From positions 4,870,139 to 4,934,138 of the forward strand of contig NC_091341.1 of assembly GCF_038502225.1 (NCBI RefSeq): a stretch of DNA of 64,000 nucleotides, written 5' to 3'. Shown here piece after piece: positions 20,126 to 28,915 of this stretch. Below the pieces are notes generated by a model, which saw nothing but the letters and a program-made list of their open reading frames with translations, made no database searches and was not told where the DNA came from. This stretch comes from Cherax quadricarinatus (taxonomy: Eukaryota; Arthropoda; Malacostraca; Decapoda; Parastacidae). Positions within the stretch are counted from its first letter, which is position 1. Every line of letters begins with the position of its first letter. The position numbers and the translations under genes were made by a program.

Positions 20126-21592
20126 TATTTGCCTAAGGACCATGTCCCTTGTGACCCTAATAGTGCACAGTTTATTATCGTCCTGTTCTACATAATTTAT
20201 CATTACTGGAATATCGCTGGTATCCTCCTGTGTAAAAACTGAGAGGAAGTATGTGTTAAAAATTCTACACATTTCCTTATCACTGTCAGTGAGCTGACCC
20301 GAGGAACTTTTGAGTGGGCCTATCTTGTCCCTGATCTTACTTCTGTATACCTGAAAGAATCCTTTTGGGTTAGTCTTCGATTCTCTTGCAACTTTAACCT
20401 CATAATCTCTTTTTGCTTTTCTAATTCCCTTTTTTATTTCTCTCTTTAACTGAATATATCGATTTCTTAATTGCCCCTCTCCTCTTTTGATTTGCCTATA
20501 TATGCCTCTCTTTTGACCAATCAGATATTTTAATCTATTGTTCATCCATTTAGGATCATTTTTGTTTGATCTGATTTCCCTATTTGGAACATAATTTGAC
20601 TGAGCAGCTAGAACTATGCCCTGGAAAGCATCATATCGGCAACCATCACCACCTACCTGACCCTTAATCAGGTCATTCCAGTTCAGCCCACCTAAGTAAT
20701 TTTTCAGTCCTATGAAATCAGCCAAGCGAAAGTCAGGGACGGAGACTTGATTGCCATTATTAGGGGAATTCCATGATATATTAAAACTGAGTGATTTGTG
20801 ATCACTCTCCCCAAGTTCATCATTAACCTCAAGATTATTAATTAGTGTTTCCCTACTGGCAAGAACCAAGTCAAGGAGGTTATTTCCCCTAGTTGGCTCT
20901 GTCACAAACTGTTTTAAAAAACAATCCTGGATCGTATCAAGAAAGTCACCCGACTCTAAATTTCCTGTCAAATTGCTCCAGTCAATCTGTCTATAGTTGA
21001 AATCTCCCATTAGCACAACATTTTCGTATGTAGATGCCTTACGAATTTCGTCCCATAGAAGTTTACTGCACTCCCTATCAAGATTTGGGGCCCTGTAAAT
21101 CACACCCAAAATTAGTTTTTCTCGGCCCTCGAGAAGCTGTAACCAAACAGATTCAGTGGCTGACGCTTCTAATTTAATATCTTGTCTAACACAACAATTT
21201 AAATTGTCTCTGACATACATCGCTACTCCACCACCTTTCCTGTTGACCCTGTCAGTGTGGAATAATTTATAGCCTTGTATGTGACATTCAGAGGGCATCT
21301 CTCTATCTTTCAGATTGAGCCAGGTCTCTGTTATAGCAATAATATCTATGTTTCCTGCACTTGCAATTAATCTTAGCTCATCTATCTTATTTCTAACACT
21401 CCTGCTATTAGTATAGTAAACCTTAAGGGAGCTAGTCCCTTGCTGCCCTCTGCTGTCCCCCTTTGTTTGCTGACCTGTTCTATTGTCTTTATTTATAACT
21501 TCATGCTGAATGCCTTTTATACATTTACTGTTTCCAACCCTAGTGTTGCAACCTGCTTGTTTCCCACACACACCCATACCTCTATCTTCCAT
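20090..21592 (-). CDS. CR1-like ORF2, AP endonuclease domain and linker
   Basis: 500 residues. An apurinic-endonuclease-like (exonuclease III family) domain nicks the target to prime reverse transcription. Its signature residues are YYTNSRSVRNK (59-69), E89 in TETW, GDFN (196-199) and SDH (263-265), all intact. A basic linker follows (about 370-410, RQIKRGEGQLRNRYIQLKRE). The frame ends at SPGF because sequence after KPNKSPG is deleted; intact relatives continue with a PDG-type block into the RT. The start codon at 21592 overlaps the ORF1 stop. Without the deletion this would join 18669-20125. Confidence 0.9.
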   Translation of the reverse strand: MEDRGMGVCGKQAGCNTRVGNSKCIKGIQHEVINKDNRTGQQTKGDSRGQQGTSSLKVYYTNSRSVRNKIDELRLIASAGNIDIIAITETWLNLKDREMPSECHIQGYKLFHTDRVNRKGGGVAMYVRDNLNCCVRQDIKLEASATESVWLQLLEGREKLILGVIYRAPNLDRECSKLLWDEIRKASTYENVVLMGDFNYRQIDWSNLTGNLESGDFLDTIQDCFLKQFVTEPTRGNNLLDLVLASRETLINNLEVNDELGESDHKSLSFNISWNSPNNGNQVSVPDFRLADFIGLKNYLGGLNWNDLIKGQVGGDGCRYDAFQGIVLAAQSNYVPNREIRSNKNDPKWMNNRLKYLIGQKRGIYRQIKRGEGQLRNRYIQLKREIKKGIRKAKRDYEVKVARESKTNPKGFFQVYRSKIRDKIGPLKSSSGQLTDSDKEMCRIFNTYFLSVFTQEDTSDIPVMINYVEQDDNKLCTIRVTRDMVLRQIDKLKPNKSPGF

Positions 21593-21594
21593 CA
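21590..21594 (-). promoter_or_regulatory. UGAUG stop-start overlap between ORF1 and ORF2
   Basis: The ORF1 stop TGA (21594-21592) and ORF2 start ATG (21592-21590) share the A. Overlaps of this kind (UAAUG in the silkworm LINE SART1) support termination-coupled reinitiation. That ORF2 is translated this way here is inference. Confidence 0.75.
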
Positions 21595-22518
21595 GTTTAA
21601 AATCATAGGCATTTCACCAATGGCCTTCTCAATCGAGTCTGCAAGTGCTACCACCCCTGCCCCAGAGAGATGTACCCCATCCCTTGCATACATATCATGT
21701 TTGCCATAAAAGTTGTTCCAGTTGTCAATGAATGGGATTGCAAGTTCCTTGCAGTATCTGTCTAGCCAGCAATTTACACCAATTGCCCTAGACAACCATT
21801 CATTTCCTACTCCCCTTCTAGGCAAGATGCTACATATGATTGGGATCCCTCCCTTAGACTTAATGAAATCTATAGCTGACCTGTACTTATCTAGCAGCTC
21901 TTCTCTCCTACCCTTCCCAATATCATTTCCACCAGCACTGAGACAGATAATGGGCTTGTTCCCATTACCTGACATGATATTATCCAGCCTGTTGACAATG
22001 TCCCCAACACCAGCTCCAGGGAAGCACACTCTATCTCTCATCTTCTTATTCCTATTACAAAAAGCACGGTCAATATATCTTACCTGAGAGTCACCAACCA
22101 CAAGAATGCGCTTACCTTCATTAGCAGGGGCAGTAGTACCCTTACCTTCACTGGCCACTGAAGTACATTCATCCTGGAGAACAGAGAAGCGATTTCCTAC
22201 CTTCAGATCTTCACTCTTAATTTTCCTTACTCTGATGCGCCTCCCATTACTGTGAACAACTCGCCACTTGTAGCAGGTGCTGGGCTGCACCTCACTGCTG
22301 GTAGCCATTGCTACCTGCCCAACTACAGCCTCCTCACAGCGAGAGACAGACTGCACCTCACTGCTAGAAGTCTCATTCCCCACAACTCCAGCCACCTCAC
22401 ACTCTCTCCCAGACCCATTGAGGTGGACCTTCAGCCTCCTAATCTCCTCCTGGAGAAGCAAGACCTCCTCCTTCAACTCTCCAACCTCAGTTTTTAAAAC
22501 ACTGCAGAAGCAAGCCAT
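21592..22518 (-). CDS. CR1-like ORF1: coiled coil plus SGNH/GDSL esterase domain
   Basis: 308 residues, intact from ATG to stop. Residues 6-34 form a short leucine-rich coiled coil (heptads through KTEVGELKEEVLLLQEEIRRL). A low-complexity linker follows. Residues 136-300 read as an SGNH hydrolase: block I VVGDSQVRYID with Ser144, block II glycine in FPGAGV (168-170), block III SAGGNDIG with Asn198, block V ARDGVHLSGAG with Asp280 and His283. ORF1 proteins with an esterase domain are known in CR1-type LINEs; they bind element RNA, and the esterase role is unsettled. The catalytic set is complete. ORF2 follows with a 1-base overlap. Confidence 0.9.
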   Translation of the reverse strand: MACFCSVLKTEVGELKEEVLLLQEEIRRLKVHLNGSGRECEVAGVVGNETSSSEVQSVSRCEEAVVGQVAMATSSEVQPSTCYKWRVVHSNGRRIRVRKIKSEDLKVGNRFSVLQDECTSVASEGKGTTAPANEGKRILVVGDSQVRYIDRAFCNRNKKMRDRVCFPGAGVGDIVNRLDNIMSGNGNKPIICLSAGGNDIGKGRREELLDKYRSAIDFIKSKGGIPIICSILPRRGVGNEWLSRAIGVNCWLDRYCKELAIPFIDNWNNFYGKHDMYARDGVHLSGAGVVALADSIEKAIGEMPMILN

Positions 22519-22561
22519 GCTTTGTAACCGTCCACGCTAATCCCCAAAGCAGCTCAGGGTC

Positions 22562-22705
22562 TGTGACCTCACGTGACGACTGACCACTGACCACTCCACG
22601 ACTGACCACTGACCACTGACGACTGACCACTGACCACTCCCACGACTGACCACTGACCACTCCAACTGACCACTGACCACTGACGACTGACCACTGACCA
22701 CTGCA
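22562..22705. repeat. GACCACT-based minisatellite
   Basis: Seven-base unit (ACTGACC) in higher-order blocks separated by GACGACTG or CTCCACGACTG. It lies just upstream of the CR1 ORF1 on the minus strand and may be its 5' UTR. Confidence 0.85.
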
Positions 22706-22717
22706 CGGTCGGAATGT

Positions 22718-23506
22718 TCAACATACTTGACTGTTTTTTGGATGAGGTGATTTGAGTTCAGCTGGCTCCATGTCTTGAGGATAATTTGCTGTGGTACAGA
22801 AAGATATTCCACCCCAAGCAATATACTTGTCGGTATCTTCATCTGGTACAGTATCGAATCTTGGGTCTTGGGATGGTATTGTTGGTGCTGGTGAAGGTAC
22901 ATTTTCATCTTCAATGGACGAATGAGAGGATGTTTCTGGTGGAAAGGCTTCTGATTGGTCGGTTTCTTTGAGGAGTGGAGGCGATGGAGACTTCTCATTG
23001 GACGTTGTTGGAGTGACGTCACTAGTTGTTGATGGTGTTGGAGCTGCTGGCGTAGAGGTGTTGATTAGGTCCTTGGTGAATTTTAGTATTTCTTCCGAAG
23101 GTGGAGATGCTGGGAATATGAATGAAGGCATATTATTTAGTGCAAATAACTCGTTGATGGTAGAGTTAAAAGATCCAGGTACAGCCATATTCTGCATGTG
23201 AGCGTATAGTAGACAGTAGTGGATCTTGGTTACGTCACATGTTGGAGGAGTGATGATGGTGGAGGCAGGCTGAGTAGATGCTTGAAGTAATTTTGTAGTG
23301 TTAGCTTGTATCTTTGCAATTGCTGTATACGTTGGAGTGTTGCTAGTAGGTTTTTTCTTTGCTGCATCTTGTGTTTTCTTCACAATATCTTTTCTTGTAG
23401 GACATTTTGCTGCCAGTGTATGATGGTCGTTACTCTTACAGTTTAAGCAGAGGTAAGAATGTTGTCGTTGGAAGGTCAGGTCCCTCTCAAATCCAGCGAT
23501 TCTCAC
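22718..23506 (-). CDS. LINE ORF1-like protein with zinc knuckle (partial)
   Basis: 262 open residues. Near the N-terminus CLNCKSNDHHTLAAKCP (residues 19-35) gives a C-x2-C-x4/5-H-x-C zinc-knuckle-like arrangement followed by basic TRKDIVKK. The rest is rich in Pro, Ser and Thr (about 130-230) and looks disordered. Gag-like ORF1 proteins with knuckles of this type occur in I/Nimb and jockey LINEs, where they bind element RNA. Upstream zinc knuckles are missing, so this is the C-terminal half. Its own ORF2 does not follow; the GACCACT minisatellite and the CR1 element do. Confidence 0.7.
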   Translation of the reverse strand: MRIAGFERDLTFQRQHSYLCLNCKSNDHHTLAAKCPTRKDIVKKTQDAAKKKPTSNTPTYTAIAKIQANTTKLLQASTQPASTIITPPTCDVTKIHYCLLYAHMQNMAVPGSFNSTINELFALNNMPSFIFPASPPSEEILKFTKDLINTSTPAAPTPSTTSDVTPTTSNEKSPSPPLLKETDQSEAFPPETSSHSSIEDENVPSPAPTIPSQDPRFDTVPDEDTDKYIAWGGISFCTTANYPQDMEPAELKSPHPKNSQVC

Positions 23507-23570
23507 TAGTAGAAGTTGACAAAGTTGATTTGAGAGGGACCTGACCTTCCAACGACAACATTCTTACCTC
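23450..23570. repeat. Perfect 44-bp inverted repeat
   Basis: Arm 1 (23450-23493) and arm 2 (23527-23570) are exact reverse complements with a 33-bp spacer. Arm 1 encodes the GFERDLTFQRQH start of the zinc-knuckle ORF. Confidence 0.9.
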
Positions 23571-23573
23571 TAC

Positions 23574-23870
23574 TAGTGGCCTACATCTCACCTCCTGGCG
23601 GTATATAGGCTCCATCCTGTCACTTCAACTCCATATTGTTTCAGACTATGGAACAATACTCTTCTCCAGACTGAGGGACTGACCACCTCAAAACGTCAAG
23701 GGTGATGGACTGATTACATCGTCTTCAAGTATCTTCTGCTTCTATCAACTTTTCTGTACTCGAATGAAGAAGTCTATTGTGTAGGCGAAACGTTTCGAAA
23801 TAAAGATACCTAACTGTTGCAAATGTGTCTTACCTAACAACCTGTCGGTATTTATACAATTTTAATGTTC
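23574..23870 (+). mobile_element. Penelope-like element terminus (degenerate hammerhead core)
   Basis: A stem-like AGTCTATTGTGTAGGC is followed by GAA, ACGT and TTCG (about 23773-23799). Downstream come AATAAAGATACC, GTTGCAAATGTGTC and TGTCGGTATTTATA, the same tail order as beside the pair at 24.3 kb. The CTGATGA core is altered (CGAATGA). Confidence 0.55.
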
Positions 23871-24104
23871 ATACTGAACGATTCCTGGTGTGTTTATTAT
23901 TTTACTACATCAACAAGTTGGCCTCAACGCATACGAAACTGAATGGGTACTGTCGGCCATTAAACAATGAAGCCCTTTAGAAGAGGTAAACAGAAATAGG
24001 TGAACATGTAAACTGGTCAATTCATGCACGCAGCTCTGTAGCAACAAAAAGGGAATTGGATCTGTGCTTAAATTCCCTGAATTAAGCCTAAATGTCTTCC
24101 AGTC

Positions 24105-24165
24105 CCCATCCTCACAGGAGCTGTATAATCCCTACGGGCTTAGCGCTCCTCAGGATATTAAAAGA
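24105..24165 (+). mobile_element. 3' tail of an I/Nimb-like LINE (fragment)
   Basis: CCCTACGGGCTTAGCGCTCC followed by an A-rich end. The same core occurs reversed near 24.93 kb and near 62.09 kb, the latter at the end of an RNase H-bearing LINE, which suggests the identity. Confidence 0.5.
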
Positions 24166-24214
24166 AAAAATAATTAAAGCAACAGGATTAACAATTCAAG
24201 GCCGCTATTGTTTA

Positions 24215-24325
24215 TGTACATTAATGGTACATAGAACCGACAAGTTGATAAATTAGACGGATGTGCAACACTTGGATATCTTCACTGAGGAAACGTTTCG
24301 CCACACAGTGGCTTCATCAGTCCTA
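24215..24325 (-). mobile_element. Penelope-like element terminus, minus strand
   Basis: On the minus strand a hammerhead-like motif (24324-24288) is followed by GAAGATATCC, AAGTGTTGCACATCCGTC and AATTTATCAACTTGTCGG. Hammerhead motifs in the terminal repeats of Penelope-like elements are established. No RT or GIY-YIG coding part is present here. Confidence 0.6.
24288..24324 (-). ncRNA. Hammerhead-ribozyme-like motif, all core bases present
   Basis: Reading 24324 to 24288 on the minus strand: stem I AGGA, core CTGATGA, a single A, stem II GCC with loop ACTGTGT and GGC, core GAA, palindromic stem III ACGT, T at the cleavage position, then TCCT closing stem I. All conserved core bases of a type I hammerhead are present. 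Stem III has no loop of its own, which in known cases works as a dimer through the self-complementary ACGT. The extra A before stem II and the 4-bp stem I make in vitro activity uncertain. Confidence 0.65.
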
Positions 24326-24380
24326 AGCAAAGAATGGTGAAGATCGGAAGGATTGCCTCAATCTCCTGATCTCCATCATC

Positions 24381-24417
24381 AGGACTGATGAAGTCACTGC
24401 CTGGTGACACGTTTCCT
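24381..24417 (+). ncRNA. Hammerhead-ribozyme-like motif, inverted partner with one core change
   Basis: Same architecture on the plus strand: AGGA (24381-24384), CTGATGA (24385-24391), stem II GTC/GGT with loop, then GAC in place of GAA (24406-24408), ACGT (24409-24412), T, TCCT (24414-24417). The C at 24408 replaces an invariant core A, so this copy is probably inactive. It faces the minus-strand copy across 56 bp. Confidence 0.55.
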
Positions 24418-24469
24418 GAGGAAAGATACACAAGTATCGCACACATATTGTTTGTTCACTGTGCAAGGT

Positions 24470-24920
24470 GAATCCCTGCATGAAGGCTCCTGGTAATTGT
24501 TTCATCGATTTCTTACCCTTCCCAGTCTGCAGTAAGATGATATTTTATGTGAAGTTTATATTTGTGATGTAAATACACTTTCTGATAGTTCCAATAATAT
24601 TTTCTACGGTGTCAAGTATTCATTTCCATATTTATTTTTGTTTTCTGAGTTCTGAATAATTTTTGTAACATGTTCAAATGCTATATAAAAATTATTATGC
24701 TTACATTCTTGTTGAATAATGAAGCTTAAATATGAATTTAATTCTATCATTTTTAACTATTAAGTTTTTCGAAAATTATTTTACCGTTAACCGGCAAGGA
24801 GGACATTTTCGGTCCCTTCAAAAATAAAAAAGTCAAGGAGTAAACATGCCCTAAAAAAAAGGTTCTACTTTAAGTCTACATGAGCAGATTTTGTTTTTCT
24901 TTGCCGATTTTGAAGCTTGT
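24470..24920. other. Unassigned AT-rich stretch
   Basis: No gene or repeat recognised. Confidence 0.5.
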
Positions 24921-24925
24921 CCAAG

Positions 24926-24985
24926 TATTATAATCAAAAAGAAGCGCTAAACTACAAGGGCTATACAGCGCTGCAGCTTGTCCAA
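24926..24985 (-). mobile_element. 3' tail of an I/Nimb-like LINE (fragment)
   Basis: AAAAAGAAGCGCTAAACTAC and GGGCTATACAGCGCTGCAG. On the minus strand it reads as the GGGTTTAGCGC tail of the LINE type seen at 61985-63860. Confidence 0.45.
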
Positions 24986-25280
24986 TAAATGGTGCTCCGT
25001 GTCACTTTCTTAACGTTTTCTGTTTGTTCTATCAAATAATATTTTCTTTATTTTAAATTAGGCTAGACTGGGTTCACCCTATAAGAGAGTATGTTGAAAC
25101 TGTGAGAAAATTACGAAAACCGGTTGAGATACGTCCCTTAACGAAGTGGTCAATAAAAAAACAGGAACGTTGAATTCTGGATGAGTGAATAGGCTGACTC
25201 ATCACGTGAAAAGTGATGAACTGATGAATGAAATGAATATATTTTTTAATTTACACGGGTCTAATAGCAGATAACCAAAA

Positions 25281-25282
<2 letters not shown>

Positions 25283-25324
<42 letters not shown>

Positions 25325-25368
25325 CACATTACTAATACTACTCAGTAATAATAATAATAATAATAATC
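25283..25368. repeat. (AAT)n microsatellite
   Basis: Two AAT runs (25283-25324 and 25345-25367) split by a short unique piece. Confidence 0.95.
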
Positions 25369-25369
25369 C

Positions 25370-25556
25370 CTTTAGCCTTCTAAATCAATAGAACATGAGA
25401 TAGGCCGTGTAGTAACAACTTCGTTGATCAAAGAAAGAGGAGTCAACCTGGAACTTGCTCTTTCCCCTCTCAAATGTAATTTCACGGCTGGGAGCCACTC
25501 AAAGATGTGAGTGACAGCACTCTTCCTGGCACTAAATCCTGGCCCACTAGGGAGGT

Positions 25557-25610
<54 letters not shown>

Positions 25611-26945
25611 ATGGCTATGTTTGTGAGCTTCTGTTACTATGTTTAGCAGTTACCAGAGTAGAGCTTTGCTCGGGCTCTCCCGTTATGGATAATTGTTACA
25701 ACTTGCACTGGTAACGGGAGCATCCATCTACATGGATGTAGACGGGATAATGTAGACAGCTATGTGTATGGAGCGACAATGTGGAAAACGAGATTTAATT
25801 AAGACAACGTTTCGCTCAGGATAAAATTCAAAGCTCTGTCTCAAGGAAGTTAAATCTCACCTGCCTATTTAAAAAAAAAAAAAAAGGCACAATACCGTGA
25901 CTGAAACAAAACACAAATAACCCGGTCCAAGTCGGACCGAAACGTCGTCGTGAGCTCCTCTCTTCTATGTGCGGATTATGTGTATGTTGTGTCCTCACCT
26001 GCCTCACTGCTTGGGAACCAGGTTATGTGGTCACCTACCTGACACCATCTCTAAATAAAAAAAACCCAGCTCTTACTTTGCACTCTCGTCACGTTATTGC
26101 TTCTCGCATCTCACTTTTACTTCTATATATACTGTCATGACCCTTGTATGTTAGAAGTGATCGAGGTCTCAAGACCGGAAGGTATTTTTAATAATTACGT
26201 CCTAGTGCTTGTTCACGTGTCATTTTGACCTTGTCGGAATCAGTTACTAAGGTTTGTTATAGCTTTTAAAGCTGTACTTTCAGCTTTACTCTCTCACAGT
26301 GAAAGCTCTTTCTGCAAATTGTGTCATTACCATCGCCCAGCTTCTTTTGCTATCATTTCCAATTAAGTAGAAGCGCATTTCCCTCTATCCACTTAATTCA
26401 AAATATGAAAAAAAATAAGTGTTAAGTTGTTGTGTCTGTAGCATAGTCCAAGAAATATTTCTTCTCTGTTTAGAGGTTTATTTGTCAGGAAATAACAGCG
26501 TCTCCTGACACGGGTTTAATCACACGACCCGACACAGATTGAGCTTCGCTGGCGTACCTAAAGTTAGATTTTACAACTCATTAACAAAATGAGACTAAAT
26601 CAAGTGGTATTACGGTTTATTTAGTAGTATCTTATCAGACTTGAAATATTCATATTTTTCTCAGTGGGAGAAAAATTTATGCAATCAGTACTTTATATTC
26701 ATTGTTAATTCAGTGATCCACTTTATATATGAAGTTGTAGTGTGTCATGTATCATGTTACTGCAGCGTTTTTTTATGTAATAGTCATCAAATAATTATTT
26801 TGAATATCTCTGTCCATATATTTAAAAGATATCTTCAGGGTAAGCGGTATTACATCCAGTATCTCATGACTGTTTCCTTCAAGGGGAAGCCTTCATGCCC
26901 ATGAACAGAATTATAACTAGTTTCATCCCATGGGTCAAACTTTAA
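25370..26945. other. Unassigned stretch with a GT microsatellite and two CGAAACGT hairpins
   Basis: GT run at 25557-25608. AACGTTTCGCTC (about 25806-25817, minus-type) and GGTCCAAGTCGGACCGAAAC (from 25922, plus; 5-bp stem GGTCC/GGACC) resemble the stem II and core of the hammerhead-like family without a clear CTGATGA. A run of about 15 A lies near 25.87 kb. No gene recognised. Confidence 0.5.
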
Positions 26946-26959
26946 ATAAAATCTCGATT

Positions 26960-27600
26960 TTTCTCCGGTCGAGTGCAGGCACTTTAATTTCACCTGCAGG
27001 ACTCAAGTCCGGCTAACCGGATTCCCTAAATCCATTCATATACGTTAAATGACTCTCACTCCAACAGTACATCAAATCATAAAAACTACTTGTCTCCACT
27101 CCACTCCAACACGGTCACACAAGCATGTTGGATGTTGAGGCCTCTAGCACTCAAAATCCCCTATCACCCTCCCTCCAACCTTTCCTAAGACAACCCCTAC
27201 CTCTCCGTCCCTCCTCTCCAGATTTATAAACCCTTCAGATCATCCTATTTTGCTGTATCTTCACCAAATGTCTTAACCGCCTCAACAACCCCTCGTCCTC
27301 TTCCTACTGGTAAACCCACACTTCCTAATCTCCATTCTCCGAATTCTTTCCACAATTTTCACAAGAGACATTTTCCTCAAACATGACATCTCCACTGCCT
27401 CTAGCCGCCTCCACGCACTGTTAAAATTCATGCTTCACACCCTGGTACATTTTCCTTTTTTTTTCTGGCCTCCACGGATGCCTCGCTGCATCACTCACTT
27501 TTTCCTTCGTCAATTCTATGGTCACCTCATCTCTCGTAAAACAATTCACATACAAGTCCACACTCCCTCCAATTATAAATCCAAATAGACTAAGCAGAAA
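26960..27600 (-). pseudogene. Decayed RTE-like LINE, C-terminal region and partial 3' UTR
   Basis: On the minus strand it aligns with the C-terminal RTE blocks (the reverse of CATGACATCTCCACTGCCTC, CCTCAACAACCCCTC and CCCTCCCTCCAACC) and with the 3' UTR start (CAGGACTCAAGTCCGGC). Many stops. The terminal hairpin is absent, so the 3' end is truncated. Confidence 0.75.
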
Positions 27601-27705
27601 ACTCTATACGCATTATTTTTACACTCCGTTGCTGAGGGTCCACACATTTGTACCTATACATGGATCCCATGTGAACATGTATATGAATATACATACATTT
27701 ACCTT

Positions 27706-27726
27706 ATATATATATATATATATATA
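27706..27726. repeat. Short (TA)n run
   Basis: TA run adjacent to the foldback SINE B. Confidence 0.9.
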
Positions 27727-28140
27727 ATCACAAACGCTAATCTCTGGTCGAAGGAGACTCGAGCCTACGAACATTGGGACAAGGTACGCAGTGTTCTAAC
27801 CACCGTACCACACTGGACCAATACCTTGGCATACAGCCAACGCTAGACGTTTTGATCCAAGGCAGCCAGCATTCAGGCAGGTGGTGTTAGGTATTTCATC
27901 TCATCCCCTGAATGCATCGACCGACGGGAGATTTTTACAATGTTTAGAATCCGTAGAACAGGTGAAATATCTCAGGTCGAAGGAGACTTGAATCAAAACG
28001 TCTTGCGTTGGCTGGATGCCAAGGCATTGTCCAGTGTGGTACGGTGGTTACAGCACTACGTACCCAAGGTTTGTAGGTTCGAGTCTCCTTCGACCAGAGA
28101 TTAGTGTTTGTGAATATTTCGCCTGTTCTGCGAATTCTAA
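27727..28140. mobile_element. Palindromic tRNA-derived SINE, family B
   Basis: Arms about 27727-27862 and 27988-28118 are reverse complements with moderate divergence. The plus arm has A box TGGTACGGTGG (28038-28048) and B box GGTTCGAGTCT (28076-28086); the left arm has the same on the minus strand. The inner ends also pair (ACGTTTTGATCCAAGG against its reverse). Different tRNA-like sequence from family A but the same inverted-dimer architecture. Confidence 0.75.
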
Positions 28141-28154
28141 ACACACACACACAC

Positions 28155-28201
<47 letters not shown>

Positions 28202-28205
28202 CAAA
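28141..28205. repeat. (CA)n/(GT)n microsatellite with ATAT centre
   Basis: CA run, TATATG, then GT run: itself a palindromic microsatellite. Confidence 0.95.
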
Positions 28206-28360
28206 ATAGCGTGAGAAATCCTACTAGACTGTATAAATATAACACATTGATTATATATTAATTAATTAATGGATAAAAGAGATACGAACGTGGATCATTC
28301 TCTCTGCTAGCAGCAGCTCAGTGATAGCTGAAGTACATACATAAAATCATTAGGTTTTTC

Positions 28361-28391
28361 CAAACTTAATCGGAAAAACCGATTAAGTTTG
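28361..28391. other. Perfect 13-bp hairpin with 5-nt loop
   Basis: CAAACTTAATCGG, AAAAA, CCGATTAAGTTTG. No oligo-U run directly follows and no gene is adjacent, so its role is unknown. Confidence 0.7.
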
Positions 28392-28800
28392 CATAAACTA
28401 GTGTAGAGTGCATGTACTGTACATAAAAAAAAATATAAAAAATTGCAAGTAAGCACCCTCATCCCATCTATTACACTCAATATGGAAGAACAAAATAAAT
28501 AAGAGTAAATCAGAATTCCCACATGTTTGGAACTGGGTGCTTCCTAACATTTGTTAAAAAAATATAACAGCAGCATACACAGGCACACTAAAACTACAAT
28601 GTCATAATGGTAATCATGAATAGTTCAACACCTGCGAAGGAGAAATTAGTAGAACCACAAGGAAATTTTAGTCGGAGATATGCAGAAAGAGGCCCAAGGC
28701 CGGGCTCCGGGAGCAGGAAAACTCTAGCTCACCTAATGTTTACTGTGCTGGAATTAATATTGCTACGAGCAACGAGATTTAGCAACGTAAATGTTAATGG
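28392..28800. other. Unassigned stretch
   Basis: Only a GC-rich block (AAGGCCGGGCTCCGGGAG, near 28699) stands out and may be a repeat fragment. No gene recognised. Confidence 0.5.
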
Positions 28801-28801
28801 A

Positions 28802-28804
<3 letters not shown>

Positions 28805-28897
<93 letters not shown>

Positions 28898-28915
28898 TGT
28901 ATGTGTGTGTGTGTA
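28805..28915. repeat. (GT)n microsatellite
   Basis: GT run directly bordering the 3' end of the CR1-like LINE on its right. Confidence 0.95.

Larger units (their letters stand above)
18489..22545 (-). mobile_element. Nearly full-length CR1-like LINE
   Basis: On the minus strand the order is ORF1 (22518-21592), ORF2 endonuclease (21592-20090), ORF2 RT (to 18669) and a 3' UTR of about 180 bp. The 3' end is the short repeat TTCTTATGTTCTTATG (18497-18512), the kind of 8-bp terminal repeat known from CR1/L2 LINEs. One deletion breaks ORF2. The 5' end is uncertain; the GACCACT minisatellite at 22562-22705 may be part of its 5' UTR. Confidence 0.88.

Noticed and set aside
22562..22705. CRISPR or operator array
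   Set aside because: A 7-bp tandem unit without spacers.
28030..28100. Functional tRNA gene
   Set aside because: Same reasoning; inverted dimer with extended non-tRNA sequence.
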